NCBI GenBank assembly: GCA_003439945.1
Contig: QVRM01002806.1
Location: forward strand, 1,169,001-1,233,000
DNA from: Dermanyssus gallinae
Lineage: Eukaryota > Arthropoda > Arachnida > Mesostigmata > Dermanyssidae
Direction: 5' to 3'
Length of the DNA: 64,000 bases
The notes beneath the pieces are model-generated. The model was not told the origin of the DNA. It searched no databases and saw only the letters and a list, made by a program, of their open reading frames with translations. Shown in pieces: positions 1 through 11,404 of this stretch; the stretch's first letter is position 1; each line of letters starts with the position of its first letter. A program made the translations under genes and the position numbers.

Positions 1-359
1 AGAAGACGACGTTTTTCCACTTATTATTCAAAGTTTAGTATCTATGCAAAAATTTACGCCGTGCGACAATGTGCTTCGGGTGCAGTCGCGGCATAAGCTT
101 CCATTTCGCGTATCGCACGTTTTTGTCAGAACTTAAAACTCGGTACACTGTGGATCGGTGCACTGGCACTCCCAAAGTGGTCCTGGAAGAATATCACAAA
201 TTCCATTTATTCACATATCGATATGTCGATAATAACTATATACAAAGATTTTGCTCGGCGTCAGGAGCTCACAAATGCAGCTACAAGAATTGTATAGAAT
301 ATAGAATATAAACATATACAATATACAAATTTATGATGACATTAAACGGGCCAACTGAT

Positions 360-719
360 TTAGAGACCGAATGTCACTACAAACAAGACCGTGATGTTTA
401 GAGCATTCGGTATGACAATATTTACATCTGTAGTCAACATCGCGGTCGTGGAAGCCTTCTGCACTGCATAGACCCTGGAAGAAGACATTTGGTCATGAGT
501 AGCCAACTGAATGATCCTACGCCGATCTCGAATAGTCAAAACTGGCTTAAGCCCACTGTTAGATCTGCACCTTTGATTCACTCCAGGGTGTAAGAACCTG
601 CTGATGGTGCTTTTATGCCGTCCTAATCTGGTTGCTATAGCAGTTACTGTATGACCGAGCTCAGCATATGCCTCAATTCTTGTCTTTTCTTTACCCGAGA
701 GATCTTTTGTACGACCCAT
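360..719 (-). pseudogene. Tc1-like transposase, N-terminal DNA-binding part only
   Basis: Starts with a true ATG and reads MGRTKDLSGKEKTRIEAYAE, then GHTVTAIATRLGRHKSTISR, which is the first helix-turn-helix of Tc1/Tc3-type transposases. A basic linker follows, then the start of the second helix-turn-helix (RDRRRIIQLA, near residue 66). In intact relatives this N-terminal domain binds the terminal inverted repeats and is followed by a DDE catalytic domain, giving about 340 residues. Here the frame loses similarity after about residue 85 and stops at 119. I find no catalytic motif downstream, so this is a truncated relic. The Tc1 assignment is confident; the exact family is not. Confidence 0.75.
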
Positions 720-720
720 G

Positions 721-1600
721 ACTTAAACATACGCTTAGTCGTTAGTTCGAAACAACGACTGAGCTGTAGACTATATTGCAGTTATAGAACGATTGATTTA
801 GCTAGACAATATTCCTGACATGTGATCCCCGGAATCGTATATCAGCTGTAGTATCGACTATCCTTTGCAAACAAGAGCTGTGTGGTTACCATGTTATTGT
901 TGCTAATAATTTGCAACACTATTTTTCACACTTTTTTATTTTTTTTCGTATGAAACGATTGTGAGATTGCACACCATACTCTTGGTTCATCATGTACAAT
1001 ATGCCCTTAGAATTTCAAGCCATTCAAATAAATCAAGCCGAAATAATCACCAAAAAACATGAGTTGCTAATTTTTGCAACGCACTTAATATACAAACAAA
1101 CAGACAAGCAGGCGTCTACATATACGTAAATATAGACTTGCGTACATCATTCATGTGTGTCCACCAGACCTCAGAGGGTTTGCTCACGGCTAATCGTTTG
1201 CCTTTAGTATCTGCCCACATCTGGTATCTTGCAGTCAGCTACGGTGGCATCACAGCCAGCCGACTCGAGCACCAAGCGGGTTCTGCCCAACCTTCGACTT
1301 GCTCTGACCTTGGGGAATAGGCCGTCAGTCGATTGCAGTGCAGTGTGGAACTAGCAGCATGTGAGTCATCATCGGGGTTATGGCTGGATTCGACCTGTAC
1401 CAACTGTTGACTGGCAACATCGAACCTGTCCATAAGAGCTAGCCGCTCGATGGGTGCCTTTCGTTTACCCCACTTCGCCACCCCCGAACCTGCCGCCTTA
1501 TCTTTTATTTCAGTGCTCTTCAGTGGCCGGCCATGACGAGGTGGTGGAAGATACAAAAAGGGAAGAGAAAGTGAAGATGGACTCTTGCCCTCCCGAATAG
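721..1600. other. No recognised gene
   Basis: AT-rich sequence upstream of the Tc1-like fragment. The short palindrome GTTGCAAAAATTAGCAAC (as read on the minus strand, around 1062-1080) could belong to that element's terminal inverted repeat. No matching partner was found left of 360, so I do not assign it. Confidence 0.4.
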
Positions 1601-1607
1601 TCCTCTT

Positions 1608-1652
<45 letters not shown>
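1608..1652. repeat. (AT)n-(AG)n compound microsatellite
   Basis: About 26 bases of alternating AT run directly into about 19 bases of alternating AG. It is translated only as low-complexity YI/RE strings. Confidence 0.95.
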
Positions 1653-1679
1653 CAAGAATTGGAAGCGCTTAAGCAGTCA

Positions 1680-2520
1680 AAATAAGGAGGCCGCTCACGA
1701 AGGCGGCGACGCTCCTTGGCCCGGACGACGCCTGCGTTCCGGGGACGGGCCGCCTTCTGGTCGCGCTGCTGTTGACTCTGCTGTTGGGCCCTGCGACCGT
1801 CTACGAATGGCCGGAGCCTAGCGACTAGCGGATGCTGGCGGCAGCGGCCGCAGAGGTAAATCTCTCGACTCTCAAGTCTCGAGAAGTCTTATCGGGCCCC
1901 GAGCTCAATCCAGGAGGGGCGGCCCGATTTAGAAAGCTGCTATTTTCGTCGCGTCCCAACGCATGGCCGCTTTCGCCACCCCCGCTAGCCGGCGGCGGGC
2001 CTTCGGAAGCCCTTTGAACCCTTCTCTATCTCTCTCTCTCTCTCTCTCTCTGTTTCTCGCTGACTCACGTTTGCTTTATCTTGCACGCCCGCTCTTGCTT
2101 TGCCTTACTGATTTCCGTTTGCCCGCTCTATCAGGCCTTCTTTCTCTCTCCGTTCTTCCCCCCCTCTCTCTCCCTGTTTCCCCCTCCCTCCCAATATGTC
2201 TCTGACTGACTGTCTGTATCTTGCCTTCGCACTCGCTGACTCCTCCGCGAACAGTTTTCTCCAGAGCAAACAAAAGACTTCTCGGACCGCTGGACCGCTT
2301 CTCACGCTTGAACTGCCAGAGATGTTCTCGGCCCGCCGGCCGTCATGTCGTCCGTCCGAAGGCCGCCGAACGGTCTTTCCGCTTTGATCATAACGACAGC
2401 AACAGCGCGAACTGAACCCCCCTCCGCCCCCGCACGCCCGGCAAGCTAGCTGAGCGTCTCTTTGTCCTACTACTGATAAACGAGTTTCGTTGTCGGCCCC
2501 GGCTCGTCTATACCTGATCT
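1680..2520. other. GC-rich island with CT-rich tract; no confirmed gene
   Basis: Much more GC- and CpG-rich than its surroundings (for example 1680-1860 and 2290-2450), with a polypyrimidine stretch at 2022-2225. One plus-strand frame across about 1690-1823 contains a hydrophobic run (LLVALLLTLLLGP) ending at a stop, which resembles a signal peptide. It has no in-frame ATG. A GTAAAT donor-like site lies after 1855. It could be a promoter or first-exon region, but nothing here proves transcription. Confidence 0.3.
2022..2051. repeat. (TC)n microsatellite
   Basis: About 30 bases of alternating TC within a longer CT-rich tract. Confidence 0.9.
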
Positions 2521-2623
2521 GGGCGCTAAACTTGGTGTGTCCGATCGGTCATATTTAGCCCTTGCAGGGAGGAATATGCTTGGGTAGGCACGTATGCATA
2601 CATGTACTTTCGAAGTTTTTTGC

Positions 2624-2633
2624 TATATATATG

Positions 2634-2671
<38 letters not shown>

Positions 2672-2832
2672 GTATATATATATATGATATATATATCTAT
2701 ATATATATAGTATGCATACATAGATACATATATCTGAATTTTTTTATATATGGTACAATGTATATATATTATATATATATATAACTATATATGTACATAT
2801 ATAGTATAGATATATATATATATATATATATA

Positions 2833-2892
<60 letters not shown>

Positions 2893-2917
2893 TATATATA
2901 TATATATATATGTACAT
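2624..2917. repeat. Interrupted (TA)n array, about 300 bp
   Basis: Alternating TA broken by TGTACATA and short unique pieces. Apparent frames of Tyr/Ile are artefacts of the repeat. Confidence 0.95.
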
Positions 2918-3099
2918 GTGTTTGTAAATATTGTTATGGTATATGCGTAAGATATCATGGCAGTGAGTGTAATGCAATCCCCTCTCTAACAAAGCTGCAG
3001 TGAACGATTTTTAATATTATTATCATTACGAGACTGTAGTGATATCGATCGTACTATTGTATATTTTACGCAATCTGGTGTGTAAATAAATCATGTGTG

Positions 3100-3106
3100 A
3101 TATATA

Positions 3107-3168
<62 letters not shown>

Positions 3169-3170
3169 TA
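3100..3170. repeat. (TA)n array ending at a LINE tail
   Basis: Pure TA repeat bounded by TGTACATA on both sides. It directly touches the 3' tail of a LINE fragment at 3171. Confidence 0.95.
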
Positions 3171-3300
3171 TTCAGATTCAGATTCAAAACGTGGTTTATT
3201 TGCGAAACTGCATTACAAATGCTTAAGTTTTCGAGAAAAACAAATTCATTTCATAAAATAGAGTGATTTACACAGTCACATGGTTATATATACAGGTGTG
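3171..3300 (-). mobile_element. 3' tail fragment of LINE family A
   Basis: The plus strand reads AACGTGGTTTATTTGCGAAA at 3188-3207. This matches the terminal 3' region of the LINE at 25968-29925 (AACGTGGTTTATTTACGGAA), and a second shared block follows around GATTTACACAGTCACATGGT. On the minus strand the fragment ends in a short tandem tail (AATCTGAATCTGAAT), as CR1/L2-type LINEs often do. It is a strongly 5'-truncated insertion with no coding sequence. Confidence 0.75.
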
Positions 3301-3390
3301 TATACAGTAAACCGGTAATCAGTTCATCAGTGTGACTCAACATTGTAGCAAGGAAATACGCTCGTCACAACAGTATTGCCGACCCTTTGT

Positions 3391-3511
<121 letters not shown>

Positions 3512-3539
3512 CGTCACCGTATTTATTTCACTTAAATTG

Positions 3540-4890
3540 AGTTTATACTTGTACTCTTGTCAGCTGCTTTCGGCATGTTATTCCAGAGAGAGGCAGTGTG
3601 GTGACTGCTTCGTCGACAGACGCACCCCTATGTACTTCTTGTGGAAGTTCGCATTTGAGCAGCCCAGGCAACAGATAGCTATGAACTATGCATCTAGTAT
3701 AGATGTGGCCATTGTCACATGCAAGACCAGACTAGAGCTGAGAGGCACTGAAAATATACAGGTCTCCAACCTCTCGTCGGACTGTCGTTGAACTTTATTT
3801 TCCTATTCCGAGATAAAACTTTCAAGTGATACTGTACGCGGCGTCTTCAGCCTTAATGGAATTTACTGAACAACCGGTGCACAGCCTGACGTTAGGTACA
3901 CAGCGCTGCTCTTGCTTCCATGCGGTTGCTTCCACAGGGTTGCCACTCCTAAACGAGCTGATTCGAAACAACTATTTTCCGTGTTCCCTGACATATGTAC
4001 TAGCGTGCAATTAAAACAAGCCATATCACATAAAACCACCAATACGGCTAAGTTTCCAGATGTAGACACGGTTAAATTGTCGTTTGGTAGATCAATTTGA
4101 GTATCTATGTTATACCATGTCTTTTTGCCTTTTATGTTTTCTTTCCGATTGACTTCCTGTGCACTTTAACGTGAATCACAATGTTGTTGTGAGTGACAAA
4201 GTTGCACGCACATGTGCTGCTGTGTGTGACAAGGTTGAACGCATAAGTGGCGTTGTGTGTGACTAGTTTTGTCAAAGGTACTTTAGCTCCGTCTGGGTAA
4301 TTAAAATATATGAACACAATAGACAAGGCTTTTTGTCGAGTCTATTCATATCTTAGGAAGATGTGCGTCCCAGCCTATATATTTATATATCCTCTGGATA
4401 GTTAAAAAGCTTTGACGGACGGGGACGCAATGGAACAGCGATTCAAATGTAGGTAAATAAAGTTCACCAACGCAACAAAAATATAACACAAATCTGAAGA
4501 GCAAACGAGTCAAAACGAGCACGGGACAGGCGGGAGTAACTGTAACCGTCTTACCAACGTGTGTTCCCGTAATGCGGGCGAATGATGCGAGCTGCGGGAA
4601 TCTACCTCCCAAACAGAAAGTGTGACAGAAGTTTAAACTCGCTATAGTAACATCCCTTCCCCCGACTTCCGCTCGCTGAACCTGGCTACTGCTGGACATT
4701 CAGCCGGGAGACGCCTCTGTGCCTTCTGTGCATGAAGCTCTGCTAAACCGGACACGGCCAAACTTGAAATAATTCATTTTGATTGATATATACGCCTTTT
4801 TGATATTGTTATATACGCCTCTGACCTACACAAGCAAATACATCAATAGGGAAGCTAAAACAATATATGTCAGAGCGTAAAAAAAAAATA
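3540..4890. other. No recognised gene; contains a minisatellite
   Basis: Open frames of 60-117 codons occur on both strands (the longest is minus, 4346-4699, with an ATG), but none shows a recognisable domain or clear codon bias. The 33-bp minisatellite at 4168-4266 is the only structured feature. Confidence 0.4.
4168..4266. repeat. 33-bp minisatellite, three diverged copies
   Basis: Three head-to-tail units of 33 bases share a TGTGTGTGACAAGGTTG-like core. On the minus strand they read as an 11-residue repeat (LVTHNATYAFN / LVTHSSTCACN / FVTHNNIVIHV). Copies differ at about a quarter to a third of positions. Confidence 0.7.
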
Positions 4891-4899
4891 CATACATAA

Positions 4900-4901
<2 letters not shown>

Positions 4902-4931
<30 letters not shown>
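4902..4931. repeat. (TA)n microsatellite
   Basis: About 30 bases of alternating TA. Confidence 0.9.
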
Positions 4932-4935
<4 letters not shown>

Positions 4936-5463
4936 TGCTTGATCAGACCTAAACACACATGTCATCGCTTTATACCAAAGGTGCTTAAAGCAGCAGCATA
5001 AGCGAACATGTTGAGCAGGAGGGGGACGAACATTATATGTACGATAGGCGGTTTGCCAAGGAGTGACTTTTTAGAAATTCCAAACTAGTTTTTCTCACAT
5101 GAGAATACTGCTGGTCGCTAAGACTGCATACGAAATCGCTGAACGAAGAACACAGTGATATGTATTATCGGTGCATGTGCGGCGACATTGTTCGGCGGAG
5201 GTATAAACATAGAGAAGTGTCTAGCTTGTCAGAGGACTATTTCCTTAGTCAGAAAAACGCGAAGATCCTGCTGCCTCTCAGCACTCGGAACGTTCGGTAT
5301 CGGACGGAACGATCCAGACGACTATCCGTCTATTTGGCACAACGCTTTGCAACGCGCTTGAGATAGATACGACGCAAAATTCTTCTTCTAACCGTCTCTG
5401 TTTTATCACACAGAGGGATGGAATGACGGGAATAATAGAAAGGAAACGCGAGAGAGCGAGAAA

Positions 5464-5500
5464 GAGGGAGAGAGAGAGAGAGAGAGAAAGAAAGAGTGAG
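5464..5500. repeat. (GA)n microsatellite
   Basis: Imperfect alternating GA with AAAG interruptions, within a GA-rich context from about 5445. Confidence 0.9.
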
Positions 5501-5626
5501 AAAAAGTAGGAACAAGGGAAACTCATACGTACATCTATCCGGGTGACGTGGAGCAGGCTCGTGCGTGCGCGAGTGAGTGCCGCCTGGTGTTCAGATTGTG
5601 CTCGCTCGGATAATGAGCTGGGCTCC

Positions 5627-5833
5627 CTAGGGAAGGCACAGATCAGGACCCAGCTCCGTCTCCGTTCCCGTCGTTGCCTTGCCTTGCCCTGCCTTATGGG
5701 CGTCTAGTCTGGGCAACTCGTCGGTATACGTATAGGCGCAAGCCGCGCCGCAGGCGCTGAAGAGCAAGACGCCCAAACCGTAGAGACGGGAAAAATCACG
5801 GACACGACGGGAAAACCACACCAGAGACGGAAC
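5627..5833 (-). other. Open GC-rich frame with hydrophobic segment, possible exon
   Basis: A minus-strand frame reads SRLYGLGVLLFSACGAACA followed by YTYTDELPRLDAHK and stops at 5627. The hydrophobic run followed by Ala-Cys-Ala and a polar stretch resembles a signal peptide with its cleavage site. Against a gene: there is no in-frame ATG before the upstream stop, no clear splice acceptor, and the frame is only about 68 codons. It could be the end of an exon, or chance in a GC-rich patch. Confidence 0.2.
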
Positions 5834-7615
5834 ATATCACCACAATCCCGGTCGCGGCCCCGGGTTTTCTAAGGCTTTTTCTGCCAAAGACTGTACAGAA
5901 GAAAGTGCTGTATGCGTTTTGTTCATAGTCTCGTGCCTCCGCCTACCGCCTATCTAGCCACTGGAATATTTCCCATTAATATTCCCCGTCATAACGGTGT
6001 GCTTTGTGGACATCGTTTACACCTTTCTCAGTGATCAAACAGTACTGTGGGCTCTACTCAGTATTGTAAAATGGCAGAAAGGACCGCTGAACGACACGGT
6101 CGTCATTCACATCCTATAAATGTTCGGCACAAGTAATTCTCTCTAGCGCAGACAGCCAAAATGTATGGGTATTACTGTCTAAGCAATGGTGGCTTGCCAT
6201 GTTGGAGGCTCCTACTGAGAGATAAGGATTAATTACATCAAGGTATAGTGGGCAATATTCACCCGAGGCCTTTATACCCAATTGGTAGATGCTCCTCGAT
6301 CAACTTTAATTAAATGATAATCATGGCGATAGCGCGCTGCAATGTAGACTTTACTCACGTTTTTCAATGTGTGGAAAGCTTGACGTATAGGCAAGTTGTT
6401 CTCGTACGTTTTAGGCTCGCGACCATCATTGGCGTACCAAGTCAACACATGATCCAACGCTCTAGGCTGGATGCGGAGTTATATGTGTTTGAAACTCGAC
6501 GCGTATGACTTCAAAGAATCCGAAGGAAAACTGTAGGTTCATCAGACAGCCATTGTCGGTGTGGCTCTGTGAGCCGTAAAGGCAAACGTTCCTGAGGGTG
6601 CTGTTCTCAAGTCATGCAATACTGTAAAGATGTGGGGAGATACGGTACTATCTTTGATGTCCAAAGGTATACTTGTATTCAAATGTCGTAAGTATTAGCA
6701 ATATTGGACTTACCTAATCTTCGTCTGTGGTTAGCTGTTTAGCGCTCATACGCTTTAATATCGGAGGATCTATTTCAGCTCGTGAAGCGAAGTGACGTTT
6801 ATATGTTGCCATACAAGGTATTATATTGCTTAGCCATATAACTTGACTAAATCTATGGTGTGACTTCCTAATGTAGATATTATACTAGGGTTGTCATATC
6901 TATGACTGACTGCCTCGTGGAATTCGGATGCGTTTATGCAGGAGTGAAGGTTTAGCCCAACTGACGCGTTAGTTTCCGACAAAGCTGTGCTTAACTTAGA
7001 GAATGCGTTCAAATTATCGTAAATCACTTGGGTTGCAGAGAGCGGTTAACAAAGCGCTCAGGTCTAAAAAAACGTCTATCTTACCAAAAGCGTAATATAT
7101 ACAAAGCGACTTGGGAACTGTACTTCCAATTCTGGCATCCGTTTGTATATGTGAGCTGAAAAAACTTGCCAAGTGCTGAATCAGTATGGTTGAAGACAGC
7201 AATTTTCAGCCAGTTTTACAGAAGCATAGTAGCATCTGTCTTAGGGGCATCAACGATAGGATATTCAACAGATGGGCAACATCATAACGGGGTATGCTCT
7301 GAACAGATGCAATTTGCATCACTGTCGACACCAGCAAAACTCACAGTCCAGCACCCTACTCAGCCTCGCGCCACCGAAGTGTTTTTGTGTACCCCATATT
7401 CTAGTAAAGCAAAGCTAGGGCGTTTCCGAAGCGTCTTGCCACTGGCACATAAAAAAAATCCTGTAATCATATAGACTATTCCAGCTGTCTGTCACTATCT
7501 AGAACAAGGTTTCTTCTGGCACATTGTTTGAGTCCACGATTAAACGTACGCAATAAATAAAGATAATAAATACTTATTAAGGTGCGTATCCAACGGTGTG
7601 TTCTATATCTATATG

Positions 7616-7618
<3 letters not shown>

Positions 7619-7646
<28 letters not shown>
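7619..7646. repeat. (TA)n array abutting a mariner end
   Basis: Alternating TA that runs directly into the putative left end of the decayed mariner at 7647. Confidence 0.9.
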
Positions 7647-7648
<2 letters not shown>

Positions 7649-8530
7649 AGTTCAACAGGTTTTCAGAACGGCCTACTTAAAATTTGAATTATGGTATTAG
7701 GCCAATTAAATTTCGTTTGACGGCTTTTCCCGCGTAACGTATCAGCGTGATTTTAAAAATAAATAAGTATAGTTCTGAGCGGTTTTCAAGCATTTTTCTT
7801 GCAAAGGTTGGAATGCGACTCAAGTGAAAACGGAGTTAGAGAAGGTTCACGGTGACGATGCGCCTGCGAAGTTTCGCCTCTGTTTCCAACTGGATTAATG
7901 AGTGTATAAGAGGTCCCCCGAGCATCAAGAATGAATTACGCCCAGAACACATCCAGAAACTGCTACTGATAAGGAAAACGTGCGAAAGTGCAAAAACTCT
8001 TTGGTTCAGGTGGACGAGTGAACATTAGGGAGATCGCGGAGGCCTTGGGGACCTATTTGGATACCGCGCAATCTATCCTGCACAATAACCTGGCGATGAA
8101 AAGCTCAGAGCAATTTGAGTGCTTCGTTTGCTTAATTACGAGCAAAAAGATGCGCGTGTTTCTGCTTTTTTATTACATTTTTTTTTTCAACTGTTTTTGG
8201 GTTCGACGTGGAAAAGTTTTGGTTGACTACCTTAAGAGCGGTAAATGGATTACAGGAGAATATTTTGCAGGACTGTTGGACCGCCTGCAGCATAAATTCA
8301 CTAAGAAACAAAACGCTTTGAAGAGGAAAGTTGTTCTGTTTCTCCAGGACAATGTTCTTACACACAGGTCGCGGCCAGCAATGGCAAAACTAACTAAAAT
8401 TATATAATGGTTCGAAATTATTAAACACTCCCCTATACTCTGAACCTGGTTCGCTGTGAGTATTTGTTCTTCGGAAATTTGAAGAATGGTCTCGGTGGAA
8501 CGTGTTCTCCCCAGCAATTAAGGGGCTCTG
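7647..8530 (+). mobile_element. Decayed mariner element, copy 1
   Basis: The left end (CAAGTTCAACAGG...TTTTCAGAAC) is a diverged match to the terminal inverted repeat of the element at 61405-62688. The untranslated leader matches it too: TTTCGTTTGACGGCTTTTCC at about 7711-7730, and GTATCAGCGTGATTTT just after. No right terminal repeat is recognisable after 8530, so the right boundary is approximate. The copy is shorter than the 1.28-kb relative because part of the catalytic region is missing. Confidence 0.7.
7760..8525 (+). pseudogene. Mariner transposase relic (D34D family)
   Basis: Pieces in several frames line up in order with the minus-strand transposase at 61471-62514. They are GWNATQVKTELEKVHGDDAP (first helix-turn-helix, about 7810-7870), VNIREIAEALGTYLDTAQS (second helix-turn-helix, about 8020), LVDYLKSGKWITGEYFAGLL (about 8222-8279), VVLFLQDN (second catalytic Asp, about 8332), and FFGNLKNGLGG near 8470. 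The section between the second helix-turn-helix and VDYL, which should carry the first catalytic Asp (TVDESW), is deleted. The third catalytic Asp region is also degraded. Frameshifts and stops make it inactive. Confidence 0.75.
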
Positions 8531-8955
8531 CTACCTGTGCATTTCCTTAGTTTTAGAACGCCGAATTCTATTCAGGCTTTTTGAGATGTGTATCGACTAA
8601 AAAAGGATATTTTTATGGAAATGACATTTTGTGCAGACCTGGTGGTTAGATTTATTCCATGTGACAAGAAATACTTCCGTAAGTCTATCTACCTGGCTAG
8701 ATAAGACGCCTTAATAACTTGCTGAATAGCTCAGTGCAGACAGTACACACACTACAGTTAAAAATTAATACGAACTTTGACAATCCATTTAAATGTATTC
8801 TGGTCATGCTACAGCGGTGCTGTTATTGAAATTGCCATTATGAAATTTTACGATAACTTTGGTAGCTGTGCCTCTAAAAAGAAATTGTGTTTTAGCGAGA
8901 AAATGCAATGAAAACGAAAAAATTATAGTAGATACGTATGTATCATGCTAGATAC

Positions 8956-8994
<39 letters not shown>

Positions 8995-9560
8995 CTAGTC
9001 CGGTGGTGCGGGGCTTCAACCTACTAAAAGCCAAGGCGGACAGAGTCTTCTGTATTGACTTTCAGACAGAGTGACCACTCCCAGCGTATTTTTGATCACT
9101 TAGCAAGTAGGACTAGACGTCCCGGTGATTCTTCAGGACCTAGGTAATGCAAACAGTTCTTTCTCGCCACGCCCGTTTAGCCAGTTTTTGATGCTTGGTA
9201 TAAGTTTATGGAGCCTGGCGCCTTGAGCACTCTCCTCCGGGCCGCCCCACCCGCAGTCTTCCTTCCCAAATGTAAGGCCGTTTTGCAGACGACGGCGCTT
9301 TTCCACATGTTCATCCCCGGGAAGTGTTCGGCAAGTAAAAATGCTGCCGCTGTGCTCTCCATCAGGTACGCCATGATCACTTTACAATTAATCTATGATC
9401 ACTTAAAAACGTTAAGCCAAGAGCAGAACACCCCGGGTCGTTACGGTTGTTAAATTATTAGAGCCCCGTACAGAGTGACTGACACGCCCACAGTGGGCCT
9501 TCTTTAAGCGCTTTCTTCGTCGCCAGGCACAAGTCAAGAACACTCCGAGTTACCTTGCCA
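8531..9560. other. No confirmed gene; (TA)n array at 8957-8991
   Basis: A moderately GC-rich segment at 9180-9400 is open on both strands. On the plus strand it ends at a donor-like CATCAG|GTACGC near 9366; on the minus strand it gives a 67-codon frame. I cannot tell which, if either, is real. Confidence 0.35.
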
Positions 9561-9700
9561 TGTCAAGTACGTTAGTCTCATTGTTGTTGAAGTGCAGCTA
9601 AAGAGCGGGGCAATTCCTTCAGAGAACTTGCTCGCTCTTGACGGAGGCTGGCACCAGGGTCAACAGACTGAGAGAGTTTCTGTGCCCGCGCCTCGTGCCG

Positions 9701-9768
9701 CTCACCGTGCGCCGTGTCCAGTACGGCCTGGAGGATCATGATGTCTTCATCTATCTCCAGCCTGGCCT
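9701..9768 (-). other. Candidate small coding exon (minus strand)
   Basis: Between a CTTCAG acceptor-like site and a strong donor (GCGCACG|GTGAGC) the minus strand reads KARLEIDEDIMILQAVLDTA, an amphipathic helix-like segment. The 25 bases just upstream are a near-perfect tandem duplicate that repeats the acceptor (CCTGGCCTTCTGAA occurs twice on the plus strand, about 9756-9800). The spacing E-x-I-x-x-L-x-x-V-L is reminiscent of the TPD52 coiled coil, but it is far too short to assign. The frame stays open beyond the donor to 9578, so an unspliced reading is also possible. Confidence 0.3.
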
Positions 9769-9979
9769 TCTGAAGGTCCCCAAAGCCTGGCCTTCTGAAA
9801 GTCCCCCCCAAGGTCGACGTCTTCTGAATGCACAACGTGCAGTTACAGAGGTACAAAAAGCCACAAGGTAAGCCTTGCCGCCGGACAAGACATACAGCCA
9901 TCACTCTCAGAAGTTTGGCCGAAACTATAATTATTTGTTGTACACCTGATGAAGGATAATGTTCTATGAAATGCAATTG

Positions 9980-11400
9980 TATATGTAGCTCTATCGTCAG
10001 ATTAAAAAGAACCGGTTAGTGTCTAGCCTTCTTTGCTACTGTGCTATCTGTAGGAGAGCTAGTAGGTGACATGTGTGTTTAAACATATAGATATATAGAA
10101 GCCCGGTTTTAAGCAGCGAGTATAGACATTCGATATACAATATACAGTCACCCACATGCCTCTATACAGGACACTATTTAAACACGAGTCCCCTAGAAAA
10201 AACTTCCTAAGCTGATAAAAAAAACATTCTGAACACACCTACGTAACGTAAAGAAACACAAAAGGCTATTTTATGCAAATGTTTGCACTGCGTCATGTGT
10301 ATATGGTGTGCAGAAGTTTGTCTATTACACACAAGCATGCATGCGAACAACCAACGCAAGTGATATAGGTTCTAGTGTGTACACTTAAGCCTCCACTTAA
10401 CAACACAAGCCAACAATGTGTTTCAAACGGATCCAGCTATGCGGAGTTATAGAGAGAGCGCTGTCCAAGCAAGGCATACGTTTCATATACACATAGTGAA
10501 TTGTTTTATTGTTTAAATAGTGAGTTACGAATAGAACTAACATATCGTTGCTGTTTCTGTTAGTTGTGGCCACTATCGTTTATTCTCAGCATAAGTATGT
10601 TCTGATAATAGTCATGACTTGGCAAAACACCAGTCGCAGTTTTGATAATATTTTATCTACTCGCGTTACCATTTTTCTTATATTTAACTAGATGTAACTT
10701 CTATACCATAAACCAGTACATCCCTTTGGGAAGAACAATCCTATGTTGACGTTTCGCTAACGCAACAATTATAATTACTTTTTTGTGAAGTTTGTAAAAT
10801 AAATAAGGTCGAGCGTACTCTATAGGAGAGAAAAGAGTGTCAATTTCACTTCGGCACCAGACAATGCTATCAACAGCCTATTTGTTATCCTCGGTATGAG
10901 ATTAACTTTTAGTCATCAGCGTACTTAAGATACTGGACGATTAGCGGAAGGTTGATGCTTATGTTTAAAACATAAAACGCACAAAGACATAGAGGACTTG
11001 GGCATTAGATGTTTTGAGGCATCCCTGACGAAGCAGAATACGGTTGAATAAGATCGCGTCAAGCTGTAGATTTAACCCATTGTAAATTACGGGAGTGTCT
11101 TTTGCGCAGCAAACAAGAACGCATATTTTGAAAACATTGCCCTCTAGAACGTGCCCTGTCATGTGTTTATGCTTAGTTGTTTTGACAAAAATTTAGCAGC
11201 ACTTACATGCGAATTGTAATGGAAGACATTACACATCTATTGTGTCACATTACATTTTATTGTCTCAAATTACAATGCCTTACATTACATTGTTTATTGT
11301 ATTACATTACAATGCTTAGTCATTGCTCGTGTGTCGTAGCCGTGCGAGTTCACGGCATTGTGACTACTCAAACATTCTTCTACTCTAGTTTCTCTTGTTA
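9980..11400. other. No recognised gene
   Basis: AT-rich, stop-rich on all frames. Around 11210-11310 the motif TTACATT/ACATTAC recurs several times without forming a regular tandem array. Confidence 0.5.
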
Positions 11401-11404
11401 AAAA

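Larger units (their letters stand above)
4932..7610. other. No recognised gene; a few weak open frames
   Basis: Ordinary intergenic-looking sequence with a (GA)n tract at 5464-5500 and a GC-rich patch at 5540-5880. Short frames are present on both strands (for example around 5155-5366), but none carries a recognisable family signature. Confidence 0.4.

Noticed and set aside
69..311. 80-codon plus-strand frame opposite the Tc1-like fragment side
   Set aside because: No similarity to transposase C-terminal domains in either strand.
1690..1823. Signal-peptide-like LLVALLLTLLLGP frame
   Set aside because: No in-frame ATG or convincing acceptor; GC-rich island composition can generate it. Mentioned only under the GC-rich block.
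2602..3003. Open frames rich in Tyr and Ile across TA arrays
   Set aside because: They are direct translations of (TA)n and have no coding meaning. The same applies to similar frames at 3332-3535, 22970-23152 and 42816-43058 (first part).
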